Assembly: GCA_964601895.1 (NCBI GenBank)
Contig: CAZROT010000009.1
Location: 1 to 64,000, forward strand
DNA: 64,000 nucleotides
Direction: 5' to 3'
Source of the DNA: CAZROT01 sp964601895
Lineage (GTDB): Bacteria > Pseudomonadota > Gammaproteobacteria > Enterobacterales > Enterobacteriaceae
Below, in pieces: positions 45,702-53,850 of the stretch. The translations under genes and the position numbers were made by a program. Each line of letters begins with the position of its first letter. The stretch's first letter is position 1. Below the pieces are notes generated by a model. It did no database searches, was not told the DNA's origin, and saw only the letters and a list, made by a program, of their open reading frames with translations.

Positions 45702-46023
45702 ACCGCATTTGCGGTGTAATGATGTCTGACTATGATCGAAAGGGAAGGCCCGGAAAGGCTGCCTTTACAGTGTTGGAAAGGCCCCCCTTTTATAAGAGTT
45801 TTTCTCATGTGAAGTCCAGTGTCCTACGGAAGGGTTTTCTAATCCATCCTCATACACTTAAAGTAAGGGAGGCCGCAAGGCTAAAGTTGGTCTCCCTCTT
45901 TTTTAAAAAGGCAGTATAGTTTTCTCATAAGTCCAGCTCATCAAAATATCTGTAGTCCTGCAGAAATTATGAGCAGTTAGTTTTGGTTGCGGGGAGGTAA
46001 AAAGTAGTGCCTCCCCTTTTTTT
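45702..46023 (+). ncRNA. Three tandem hairpin/T-tract units upstream of the RteC-like gene
   Basis: After a small hairpin ACCGC-ATTT-GCGGT (45702-45715) come three units ending in GC-rich stems. Unit A has GGGaaGGCC / GGCCcCCC with an inner AAAGG/CCTTT, 45742-45791. Unit B has AGGGAG / CTCCCT (45866-45871, 45892-45897) then T6. Unit C has GGGGAGG / CCTCCCC (45991-45997, 46010-46016) then T7. B and C share a leader TTTTCTCAT...AAGTCCAG (45799-45819, 45920-45936). They could be tandem small RNAs, attenuators before the RteC-like gene, or repeated terminators of dapA. No protein is convincing here. Confidence 0.5.
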
Positions 46024-46041
46024 AAAAAATTCTTGTTTAAT

Positions 46042-46629
46042 ATGAATATGCCCCTTCCTGACATGTCGTATTCGGCATTCCTGGTAAAAGGAATGCAGTT
46101 GTATGAGGCCATGCAGAGGGATATTCAGTTATTCCAGAAAAAGGAACTGGAAAGAGAAACTACTATTCAGGGATGTTTTGACATTACGCACAACTACCGA
46201 TCAAAGTTGAATGATGAAGTGAGTTCGTATTCATTTGAAAATACGGCTGCTGAAGTTTGCTTCTTTAAGACAATTAAGCCTCTCTTTAATGCAGAAGCGG
46301 AATACCATACCTATTGCTATCATGCGGAAATATTCTTAAAGACGGTTGAAGATAGTGACCCGATGGAGGCAGAGCTTTTTTATCGCCGCCAACTGCAGCG
46401 CATGGAAAAATTCAGCCGGGATCATAGGGAATTATATGAATACCTGATGGCAGACAGGATTGATAGAGATACAGAGTGGTTCACCCGTTTGGCGGATAAC
46501 CCGGCTTCAAGTTTTTATGATAAACAGGTAGGAACCTGGCTAGCTATACGCCGTTACGAAGAAATCGTACAGGATAAATTACAAAAGCTGGCTGCAGTCT
46601 CAGACCTTAAAAAGAAAAATGAAGAATGA
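46042..46629 (+). CDS. RteC-like regulatory protein
   Basis: 195 residues from ATG 46042 (a TTG nine bases earlier is less likely). The centre has EVCFFKTIKPLFNAEAEYH, the hallmark of RteC proteins. In CTnDOT, RteC switches on excision genes. The gene lies behind three terminator-like hairpins, which could attenuate it, and overlaps the next gene by ATGA. It is shorter than some RteC proteins and has no recognisable C-terminal HTH, so the DNA-binding role is inferred from the family. Confidence 0.7.
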   Translation: MNMPLPDMSYSAFLVKGMQLYEAMQRDIQLFQKKELERETTIQGCFDITHNYRSKLNDEVSSYSFENTAAEVCFFKTIKPLFNAEAEYHTYCYHAEIFLKTVEDSDPMEAELFYRRQLQRMEKFSRDHRELYEYLMADRIDRDTEWFTRLADNPASSFYDKQVGTWLAIRRYEEIVQDKLQKLAAVSDLKKKNEE

Positions 46630-46892
46630 ACCCATTGACCATAGAAATAGTGCAAAAGCCCTGTGCTTTTGTTATGCAAATAACAGGTGTGGCGGAGACG
46701 TTGAAGAAACTGGCGATGTTCTTTCAGGACAGGCATATCGTTCTGGACAGTATGCAAATGCACCGCTACCGGGATGGGGATGCCATGATCATTGTTCACT
46801 GCAAATTGGAAAAAGACCGGATATACCGAACCGTTGAATTGTTGGAGAAATTGCCCGGCGTAGTGACGCTGGAACGCATGGAAGGCAAGTAA
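46626..46892 (+). CDS. ACT-domain-like small protein (88 aa)
   Basis: 88 residues with a beta-alpha-beta-beta-alpha-beta order: PCAFVMQITG strand, KKLAMFFQDR helix, MQMHRYRDGD and AMIIVHC strands, a second helix, then VVTLERM. It resembles ACT regulatory domains such as the acetolactate synthase small subunit, but homology is only by pattern. Translationally coupled to the RteC-like gene (ATGA). Function unknown; ligand sensing for the regulator is possible. Confidence 0.6.
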   Translation: MNPLTIEIVQKPCAFVMQITGVAETLKKLAMFFQDRHIVLDSMQMHRYRDGDAMIIVHCKLEKDRIYRTVELLEKLPGVVTLERMEGK

Positions 46893-46927
46893 ACCATACT
46901 ATAAACCACCTGTGAAAGTTCTTTGAT

Positions 46928-48160
46928 TTAAGGATTGGGTAAACCAAATGTTTGAAATGTAATACCGGTTTCCACCGGGTAAATTTCTTTACCTGAAATC
47001 GTGTTTAGTATAACTGCATTCCGGTAAGGGCCTAGACTGAGATCAGCCGCATTAAAGCCATGCGTGGCTTGTTCACCGTTCTGGACAAAGATTGTGTTAT
47101 TCCTATCAATGGAATAATTACAATTCGTTTTTTTACTGAGTAAATGACGTACCGGGTGAAGAAAGTCCGGCTTCGCTGTTTTGTAGCCGGTGGCCAGGAT
47201 CACGGCACTGCTTGCATGTATAAACTCCTTTTGCAGTTCCCGGTGCTGAAACTGTAAATTAAACTCGCCCTCGATGCCTGTCAGTTCACAGTTAGTATGC
47301 AGGTGTATGTTTCCAGACCTGTTATCATCTAAAGCTGCATAAATCGCTTCTATCAGGGAGTGATTGATCCCTTTGTATAAGCCATCCTGCTGCCTGCTTA
47401 CTTCTCTACGGATATTTTCCGGCAGGGAATAAAAATGAGCAATATAATCCGGCGTACTCATTTCCAGTGTCAACTTTGAATAGTCCATTGGGAAAAAACG
47501 GGCGGAACGGGTGAACCAGTACAATTCACCCTGATAAGTTTGCATCAGGTCGTAGAGTATTTCAGCGGCACTCTGGCCGCTGCCAATAATGGTAATTCTT
47601 TTCTGCTTCAGGAGTTCTTGCTTCCGATATAAATATTTCGCTGAATGAAGCAGCAAGGGATGCTGGAGGTTTTCAGCAAAGGAGGGCATGAAAGGAACGC
47701 TGCCAATACCTATGACGAGATTTTTTGCATGGTACGTGCCGTTGCTCGTCTTTACCTCGTAAAACTTGCTGCTTTCGTTATAATGAACCGCTTCGCATTT
47801 GCAGTTGAACCGGAGGGATGGTAATTGTGCCGCCACCCACCGGCAGTAATCATTATACGTGCTTCGTTTAATGTAGAAATCTTCACGGATACCAAAACGA
47901 AACATTTTTGCATGGGCTTTCAGGTAATTCATGAAACTAAACCGGCTGCAGGGATCGGCCAGTGTTACCAGGTCGGCATAAAAAGGGACTTGCAGTTTTG
48001 TGCCCGGTATCATCATTCCCGGATGCCAATTAAATTCATTGTTTTTCTCAATGAAAAGGCAATCCAGTTTTGGTATGGAGTGGCATAATGCGGCCATGCC
48101 CAAATTAAAGGGGCCGATGCCGATACCAGCGATATCATAGATCTTATTTGCGGCGGGCAT
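46928..48160 (-). CDS. Lysine/ornithine N-monooxygenase (IucD/SidA family)
   Basis: 410 residues. FAD-binding GIGIGPFNLGMAAL at about 12-25, NADPH-binding IIGSGQSAAEILY in the middle, and C-terminal ATGYK. Such enzymes N-hydroxylate lysine or ornithine in hydroxamate siderophore assembly. The gene is last of a three-gene minus-strand run with an IucB-like acetyltransferase and a membrane acyltransferase. A 17-bp overlap with the preceding gene suggests coupling. Complete. Confidence 0.88.
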   Translation of the reverse strand: MPAANKIYDIAGIGIGPFNLGMAALCHSIPKLDCLFIEKNNEFNWHPGMMIPGTKLQVPFYADLVTLADPCSRFSFMNYLKAHAKMFRFGIREDFYIKRSTYNDYCRWVAAQLPSLRFNCKCEAVHYNESSKFYEVKTSNGTYHAKNLVIGIGSVPFMPSFAENLQHPLLLHSAKYLYRKQELLKQKRITIIGSGQSAAEILYDLMQTYQGELYWFTRSARFFPMDYSKLTLEMSTPDYIAHFYSLPENIRREVSRQQDGLYKGINHSLIEAIYAALDDNRSGNIHLHTNCELTGIEGEFNLQFQHRELQKEFIHASSAVILATGYKTAKPDFLHPVRHLLSKKTNCNYSIDRNNTIFVQNGEQATHGFNAADLSLGPYRNAVILNTISGKEIYPVETGITFQTFGLPNP

Positions 48161-49178
48161 AGGTCAATAAAAAAGTGAATACAAGTGTTGCAGTGGTGAT
48201 GCCAGCCATCCAGCAAAAGGTCGCTGTGAAATCCAGTTGCAGATAACCTGTGATCGACAGGCACCAGCATATCATGATCCATTGCAGGATATAAATGGCC
48301 GTGATGTTCTTGCTGCAAAAAGTCAGCAGTTTGAAAAATGGATTATCAGGGATTTTTTTATTCAGCCATTGAAAGAGCATCAGCCATGTCCATACAAATC
48401 CCAAATGAAAGATGGTATCAGCCGGTGCAGTCCGGTAAAAAGGCAACCAATCTTTTTGCGGCATTGTTGGCGGAAAGTATAGGGAAATAGCTATCAGCAA
48501 AAAGCCTGTGTAACCTGCTATGCGTATTACTTTAGTGACGTTAAAACGTTTCAAAAAATATCCCAGCGATAAACCGGCCAGCGGATAGAAAAGCCAGGGA
48601 AAGACAGGAAAGAAAGTCTCAGGCGGATGGCCATTGAAAAGAATGAGTACGTGGTCTATTGGAGCATTACCCGTTTTATAATCCCATACATAGGGCGATA
48701 ACAGCATGATGACTATGGCGAGTAACAGTGACCAGTATTGATAATGTTTCAGGCGATAAACGAGGTATGTCAATGGGAAAGCAATGGCCGCAAAATGAAG
48801 GACGTCGCCAATGTAAAAGAAAAAGAAAGAGGAGGAATAATCATTGGATAAGCTCAAATCATTTAACAGGTTATCCGGCAGCCATCCCATATATAAGGGA
48901 ATGATGAATTTGAAAATATTCAGGGCATAGGCGGCGATTAGTAACATACAAGTTCTTTGGATTATATATACTGAAGTAAGGCGTGATGAAAAGGCGAAAC
49001 CTATGCCCATGATCAGCATGAAGAGTTGTGCGCCGGGACCTTCAGCGATAAAGGCCAGTATATCGCCTAATAATGATTCCTGCACTCCCGCTTGGCTGTA
49101 CAGCATCACTACATGAATGGAGGGCATGATGAGTACGGTAAAGCCTCTTGCGAGGTCAAGCGATGTTATTCTTTGCAT
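48144..49178 (-). CDS. Membrane acyltransferase-like protein (HGSNAT/DUF1624 type)
   Basis: 344 residues with about nine or ten membrane spans. The N-terminus SLDLARGFTVLIMPSIH is the signature of the heparan-alpha-glucosaminide N-acetyltransferase catalytic-like/DUF1624 family. It may move acyl groups across the membrane. Its place between GNAT and monooxygenase genes, overlapping both, suggests a part in making or modifying the same small molecule. Confidence 0.8.
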   Translation of the reverse strand: MQRITSLDLARGFTVLIMPSIHVVMLYSQAGVQESLLGDILAFIAEGPGAQLFMLIMGIGFAFSSRLTSVYIIQRTCMLLIAAYALNIFKFIIPLYMGWLPDNLLNDLSLSNDYSSSFFFFYIGDVLHFAAIAFPLTYLVYRLKHYQYWSLLLAIVIMLLSPYVWDYKTGNAPIDHVLILFNGHPPETFFPVFPWLFYPLAGLSLGYFLKRFNVTKVIRIAGYTGFLLIAISLYFPPTMPQKDWLPFYRTAPADTIFHLGFVWTWLMLFQWLNKKIPDNPFFKLLTFCSKNITAIYILQWIMICWCLSITGYLQLDFTATFCWMAGITTATLVFTFLLTYARRK

Positions 49179-49770
49179 GGAACTCGTCTTTAGTGATGGA
49201 ATAGAGGTTGGCGGTTTTGTAAGAGAGCTGGATTGTTTTCAATAGTTGAAAGCCGGATCTTTTCGCAGCGATGTTGGCTGCTGTATTGCGGTGATCCGGT
49301 TCACCGTATAATGTTTCCGCTGCACCAAATGAAAAGTAGAATTTGATAAAGGCTTTGAGCATGGCTTCCGTCAATCCCTTTTGTAATTGCCTGGGCGGAC
49401 ACATGAGTATATGCAGGCCGCAGTTGCCGGGAGCTGGCTGGACATGCTCTTTTAATTCGTCGGTTGCTACCTGGTAGCAATCAATCTGGCAAACGATCTT
49501 ATTGTTGAGCAAGCCGACGAAAGAATGTGCGGAAGGATTCTTTAATAACGTGTTGTAGGTTTTGTGCAATAATTTTTTATCAATATTCATTTGCCAGTAA
49601 CGGCGGGTGTAGGGCTGGTTAACCCAGTCGTGGATCGTGTCAATATCAGTAGTTAAGCATAATGAACGGAGTGAAATTATTCCGTTAAGGTCTTTGTCCC
49701 GTAGCAAGAACAGAGTTTCATTTTTCTGCATTCCCGTAAGGGGTTTGCAAAACAGCGAAGATTGATTCAT
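49156..49770 (-). CDS. IucB-like GNAT acetyltransferase
   Basis: 204 residues. Features of the siderophore GNAT family: HDWVNQPYTRRYWQM, GLHILMCPP and EPDHRNTAANIAAKRSGF. In the aerobactin pathway IucB acylates N6-hydroxylysine made by IucD. Here it would act before or with the monooxygenase at 46928-48160. It overlaps the next gene by 23 bp and starts 102 bp from the divergent AraC gene. Confidence 0.85.
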   Translation of the reverse strand: MNQSSLFCKPLTGMQKNETLFLLRDKDLNGIISLRSLCLTTDIDTIHDWVNQPYTRRYWQMNIDKKLLHKTYNTLLKNPSAHSFVGLLNNKIVCQIDCYQVATDELKEHVQPAPGNCGLHILMCPPRQLQKGLTEAMLKAFIKFYFSFGAAETLYGEPDHRNTAANIAAKRSGFQLLKTIQLSYKTANLYSITKDEFHAKNNIA

Positions 49771-49872
49771 AGTAGTTGGTTTTGGTTATGATCTGATTGT
49801 GACGCAAACTATCCAGGCGCAGCCGGGATTTGTTATGCCAGAACTTTTAATAATTATGGTAAATCCACCAAT

Positions 49873-50871
49873 ATGAATTATGAGATCACTATCGAGGGAG
49901 GCGGTGATATTGTTGTTTATAAGGACATGCCCGAGGAACTCTCCCGGTTATCCAAACTGCCAGCTTCCTCCTATACGTTGAAAGGTGATTGGGGTAAAGC
50001 GAATTTTCTGCATTACACAGGAAAGGGATTTACCATTTCTTTCAATGAGTACAGGATGGCAAAGCGAACCATTCTGAAAGGACGTTCATCGGAAACGATC
50101 ATCGAACTGCATATTGCACTCGGTCATCCGTTGCAGGGAACCTGGGATGGCATCATCCAGCCTTCACTTTCCCGCCGTCAATTCAACCTGCGCCATACCG
50201 AATCTGTCAGCACGAGAGTCATCTTTGAGGCCGACAAATTATATGACAGCTTTGATATTTATTTTGAAAAGGGCTATCTCATCCAGATGGCTTCTGACTT
50301 TCCGTTGCTGGCGCAATTCCTGGAAAAGGTCGAACGCAAAGATGCGGCCAGTTTATCTGCTGTTAATTACTACTGTAATAAAGAAATGCTCTCGGCCATA
50401 AACTTCATTGAGAATAATGTGTATAATGCCCGTTCTCAAAAATGGCTGGTAGAAAATAAAGTAAAAGAGATCCTGCTGGCCGCATTGGAAATCACCGAAG
50501 AAATTCCACCTCGTAAGGAAATCAAAATTTACCCGCATGAAGAAGAAGCACTCATTGCCTTAAAGGCTTCAATGACAGACCTGCTCGACGATACTCCATC
50601 GCTTGAATCATTTTGCCGGCAATGCGGTATGAGTGAGAACCGGCTTACGAATGGTTTCAGGCAACTCTTCGGTATTACGCCACATGAACACCACATCGCT
50701 ATGCGGATGGAAGAAGCTAAACGGTTATTACTGGAAACAGACGATCCGGTCAGCAAAATTGCCTACAAAGTCGGCTATCATTGGGTTTCCAATTTTTCAA
50801 TTGAGTTCAAAAGAGTAACAGGATTTCAGCCGGGCGTATTCCGCCGTCTTGGAAAGAAGCCGAAGAACTAA
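49873..50871 (+). CDS. AraC-family regulator (PchR-like)
   Basis: 332 residues. Unrecognised N-terminal sensing domain, then a C-terminal AraC double HTH (about 240-328) with SLESFCRQCGMSENRLTNGFRQ, ISKIAYKVGYHW-type spacing and FSIEFKRVTGFQPG. It is divergent from the siderophore genes and very likely controls them, as PchR-like regulators respond to the siderophore. Its stop overlaps the end of the convergent small gene by 4 bp (50868-50871). Confidence 0.85.
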   Translation: MNYEITIEGGGDIVVYKDMPEELSRLSKLPASSYTLKGDWGKANFLHYTGKGFTISFNEYRMAKRTILKGRSSETIIELHIALGHPLQGTWDGIIQPSLSRRQFNLRHTESVSTRVIFEADKLYDSFDIYFEKGYLIQMASDFPLLAQFLEKVERKDAASLSAVNYYCNKEMLSAINFIENNVYNARSQKWLVENKVKEILLAALEITEEIPPRKEIKIYPHEEEALIALKASMTDLLDDTPSLESFCRQCGMSENRLTNGFRQLFGITPHEHHIAMRMEEAKRLLLETDDPVSKIAYKVGYHWVSNFSIEFKRVTGFQPGVFRRLGKKPKN

Positions 50872-51104
50872 TCCGCCGTCCTTTCCTGCTGTAATGAAAG
50901 CGTCTTTTCAAGCAGGTACACCCCCCGGTGGTGATGGTTGTAAATGACGGAAAGCGATTTTCCCATAATACCGGCAATAACCTTCAACGGCTGCCCGTAC
51001 CTGTAATGCAGGTGCAGCACCAGCGCTGTTTCCAATGGAATCCCACTTGTTTTTTCCCAAAAAAGCCGGTTATATAATTCTTCACCTGACTGACGGGTTT
51101 TCAT
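50868..51104 (-). CDS. Small HTH-like protein (78 aa)
   Basis: 78 residues from ATG 51104. The sequence LHYRYGQPLKVIAGIMGKS resembles the region-4 HTH of sigma factors, followed by a short basic tail. Likely a DNA-binding accessory. It converges on the AraC gene with a 4-bp overlap. An alternative TTG start at 51131 would add nine residues. Confidence 0.5.
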   Translation of the reverse strand: MKTRQSGEELYNRLFWEKTSGIPLETALVLHLHYRYGQPLKVIAGIMGKSLSVIYNHHHRGVYLLEKTLSLQQERTAD

Positions 51105-51187
51105 TGTGGTATTTGTGGCCGGTTTTTTCAATTTGCATAGTATATTCTATGCACTAAGATAGCATCTTTTCTTCTCTTGCGGGTGCT

Positions 51188-51496
51188 ATGGCTTCAATCC
51201 GCAAATCGAAAATTGATATGGCCGTCATTGATAAGGTAAAGGAGTTCAGGATCAGTAATGGCCTGAGCCAGGACGGTCTTGCCGCTATTCTTGGTATGAC
51301 AAGAGGTTATATCGGGCAGGTGGAAAGTCCCAGCACACTCAGTAAATACAATATGGTCCACCTGAATAAACTGGCCCTGGAATTTAGTTGTTCCCTTAAG
51401 GATTTTATGCCAGATCCTATTCCCGAAGATTACACGGCAGGCAGGAAAAACAATTCAAAAAAGAAGAAAAAAGCCAAAGCACCTGTTAAGAAATAA
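51188..51496 (+). CDS. XRE-family HTH protein (102 aa)
   Basis: 102 residues. The HTH_3/XRE fold lies at about 13-68 with GLSQDGLAAILGMTRGYIGQVE. The C-terminus is a lysine run (KKKKKAKAPVKK). It is a transcription regulator of unknown target in a cluster of three small HTH genes. ATG at 51188. Confidence 0.8.
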   Translation: MASIRKSKIDMAVIDKVKEFRISNGLSQDGLAAILGMTRGYIGQVESPSTLSKYNMVHLNKLALEFSCSLKDFMPDPIPEDYTAGRKNNSKKKKKAKAPVKK

Positions 51497-51564
51497 CCGG
51501 CCTACCATAACTTTTATCCGGTTTAGCATAACCATTTGTTTGGGCCCGGCAGCAGTTTTGCTGT

Positions 51565-51909
51565 ATGCCGGATTACCATATTCCTACCGATAAAGAAATC
51601 GCAGCAAAAGCCAGGCAAATCATTCTCGCCGATCTCAGCAAGTATGATTCCGTGACTGACCTTGCTACCGAATGCGGCATCAACCCCTCAAGGCTGAAAA
51701 AGATATTCAAGTTAATATACGGTATCGGCCTGTTCCAGTTCTCCCGCCAGCAACGAATACAGCTCGCCCAGGATTTGCTTACCAGCACCAATAATACCCT
51801 GCAATCAATCGCCGAGCAATGCGGTTACACGGAAGGCAATAATTTCCAGACGGCCTTTAAGGAAGTCGTGGGCTGTACGCCGGGGGAATGGAGGAAGAAT
51901 AAGACTTAA
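51565..51909 (+). CDS. AraC-type HTH-only protein (114 aa)
   Basis: 114 residues consisting almost wholly of an AraC HTH: ATECGINPSRLKKIFK, then IAEQCGYTEGNNFQTAFKEVVGCTPGEW. It lacks a sensing domain. It may regulate the adjacent AbiE pair or tra genes; no target is shown. It ends directly at an inverted repeat that can serve as its terminator. Confidence 0.8.
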   Translation: MPDYHIPTDKEIAAKARQIILADLSKYDSVTDLATECGINPSRLKKIFKLIYGIGLFQFSRQQRIQLAQDLLTSTNNTLQSIAEQCGYTEGNNFQTAFKEVVGCTPGEWRKNKT

Positions 51910-51910
51910 C

Positions 51911-51993
51911 ATGTTAGGATTATCCGAATAATCCTAACATTTTTCCTTTAAAACTCCTATCTTTGTTAGGATTCTCTGCATAATCCTAACAAA
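51911..51993 (+). promoter_or_regulatory. AbiE promoter with two identical-arm inverted repeats
   Basis: IR1: ATGTTAGGATTAT / ATAATCCTAACAT (51911-51923, 51928-51940) followed by TTTTT, so also terminator-like for the HTH gene upstream. IR2: TTTGTTAGGATT / AATCCTAACAAA (51962-51973, 51982-51993) just before the antitoxin ATG at 51997. A TATCTTTG -7 element (51958-51965) lies between and overlaps IR2. AbiEi antitoxins are known to autorepress by binding paired inverted repeats in their promoter, and this fits. Confidence 0.75.
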
Positions 51994-51996
51994 TCA

Positions 51997-52617
51997 ATGA
52001 CCGAAATAAGCCTACATACCCGCTTAGAACAGCTAATAGCCGATAAAAAGCCCGGAAAGATCTTTTTCCCGGCTGATTTCCTGGAATTAGGAAGCCCGGA
52101 GGCTGTCCACATGGCTTTATCGAGGCTGACCGATCAAAAAGAACTCGTCCGGCTGGCTAAGGGCATCTATGTTAAACCCCGTACAGATGATCTACTGGGT
52201 GCCGTATTACCCTCGCTGGAAGAAATAGCCCATGCCATTGCCGAAAAAGAGCATGTAATCATCCGGCCCACCGGGGCCTATGCCCTCAATAAACTGGGAT
52301 TATCCACCCAAGTACCCACCAAAGTAGTTTTCTTAACCAACGGGAGCAGGCGACAAATCCGGATAGGAAAAGGGATGCTGACATTCAAACCCACCACCCC
52401 CCGTAACCTTGCCGCCAAAAATGAACTTGTTTTCCTGGCTATTCAATCCCTGATCGAACTAGGGGAACAAAAAACTACTGATAAAGTGAAAACCATTCTC
52501 AAAGAAAAACTGCAGGTAGTTTCACCGGCTGTTATCCGGGAGGATGCGAAATTTGCTCCCCAACACGCCTGCAAAACCTTATTGGCTATTGCTAACGAAC
52601 TTGCCCATACACTATGA
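51997..52617 (+). CDS. abiEi: AbiEi-type antitoxin (type IV toxin-antitoxin)
   Basis: 206 residues with N-terminal winged-helix (FFPADFLELGSPEAVHMALSRL) and the AbiEi body (RPTGAYALNKLGLSTQVP, FLTNGSRRQIRIG). It represses its own promoter and neutralises the toxin by a mechanism that does not need direct binding (type IV). Overlap with the toxin start by 4 nt (ATGA) supports coupling. Two inverted repeats lie upstream. Confidence 0.85.
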   Translation: MTEISLHTRLEQLIADKKPGKIFFPADFLELGSPEAVHMALSRLTDQKELVRLAKGIYVKPRTDDLLGAVLPSLEEIAHAIAEKEHVIIRPTGAYALNKLGLSTQVPTKVVFLTNGSRRQIRIGKGMLTFKPTTPRNLAAKNELVFLAIQSLIELGEQKTTDKVKTILKEKLQVVSPAVIREDAKFAPQHACKTLLAIANELAHTL

Positions 52618-53834
52618 TTGAATTCTTACAACTGCCGGAAGAAACACGCCGCCTGCTGATAAACCAGGTCAATATTAAAAAAGGCATGACCACCAAATCA
52701 ATTGAAAAGGACTGGTGGGTAACGCTTGTGCTGAAGGCTTTGTTCTCCTTGCCTATGGCTTCCCATTTTATATTTAAAGGAGGAACCTCTTTAAGTAAAG
52801 GATGGAAACTGACCGAACGGTTCTCTGAGGATATTGATATTGCACTAGCACCGGAGGCTTTTGGAAAAGTCTATAAAGAAAACCCGAGCAATAGTTATGT
52901 CAAGCAATTGAAAAAAGAAGGTTGTGCCTATACGACAACAGTGATAAGAGAAGCGTTGGAAAAAGAATTGAAACGCATGGGAGTACCCGCAGGCATGGTA
53001 ACTGTAGAAGCAGACCCGGTAAATCCTACACTTCCTGATAAAGACCCGCAGACACTCTATGTACGGTATCCTTCCCTGTTCGAGACTAATAATTATTTAG
53101 GAGAACCCGTGAAAATCGAGTTCGGTGTCAGGGCACTCAGAGAGCCTTTCTCCACCGTCGCGATTCAATCTATTATTGGTGAAGAGTCCGAAACAAAAGC
53201 CTACAGGGAAGAACCCTTTCCCGTAACTGTTGTCGCACCTCACAAAACCTTTATGGAAAAATTATTCCTCCTGCATGAAAAATTTCTTACCGGGCGTGCA
53301 GAAGGTGATGCAGGGGAAAGACAGTCCCGTCACTTATATGACCTGGCGCAAATGATGAACAAAGGGATCGAGCAACAAGTCGTTGATGATACTGCACTCT
53401 ATACGATACTGCTTAATCACCGGAGTTCCTATGTAAGATTGAAGAATGTGAATTATGCTGCCATGCAATTGGGCCAGTTGGGTTTTCTTCCACCGTGGGG
53501 TGTATTGGAGGATTTCAGGAAAGACTATGCTATTATGCGGTCTGAAATGATCTATGGGGAATCGCCTGAGTTCGATGACCTGATCCAGCAACTGCGGGAC
53601 ATGAATACCCGATTTGCAGCGATGGGGCATCAACTAAGCATTAACAGTGTTATCGTCCAGGGATACCGGCAAATTGAAAACGAAAAAGGCGATTGGGACT
53701 TTCAATCAACTATTGTGCATTACAACAGTGATCTGCAACGGCCACTCGGACCTGATAACATGAATATCAGTTTCGATGTAGAGTTTATAAAAGGAACTGA
53801 TGATCTAAACTTTCACAGGATAAGAATACGTTAG
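52614..53834 (+). CDS. abiEii: AbiEii/AbiGii-type nucleotidyltransferase toxin
   Basis: 406 residues with the nucleotidyltransferase signature GGTSLSKG followed by RFSEDIDIAL. The KIEFGVRA segment follows later. AbiEii toxins transfer nucleotides, in known cases to tRNA, and stop growth upon phage infection. The pair is a common ICE cargo that also stabilises the element. Complete. ATG at 52614 within the antitoxin stop. Confidence 0.88.
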   Translation: MIEFLQLPEETRRLLINQVNIKKGMTTKSIEKDWWVTLVLKALFSLPMASHFIFKGGTSLSKGWKLTERFSEDIDIALAPEAFGKVYKENPSNSYVKQLKKEGCAYTTTVIREALEKELKRMGVPAGMVTVEADPVNPTLPDKDPQTLYVRYPSLFETNNYLGEPVKIEFGVRALREPFSTVAIQSIIGEESETKAYREEPFPVTVVAPHKTFMEKLFLLHEKFLTGRAEGDAGERQSRHLYDLAQMMNKGIEQQVVDDTALYTILLNHRSSYVRLKNVNYAAMQLGQLGFLPPWGVLEDFRKDYAIMRSEMIYGESPEFDDLIQQLRDMNTRFAAMGHQLSINSVIVQGYRQIENEKGDWDFQSTIVHYNSDLQRPLGPDNMNISFDVEFIKGTDDLNFHRIRIR

Positions 53835-53850
53835 CTTTTAACCACGTCAC

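Noticed and set aside
45719..45919. A 66-codon frame over the hairpin units A and B
   Set aside because: It runs straight through two GC-rich hairpins and their T-runs, has no recognisable domain and biased His/Lys content. RNA structure explains the sequence better.
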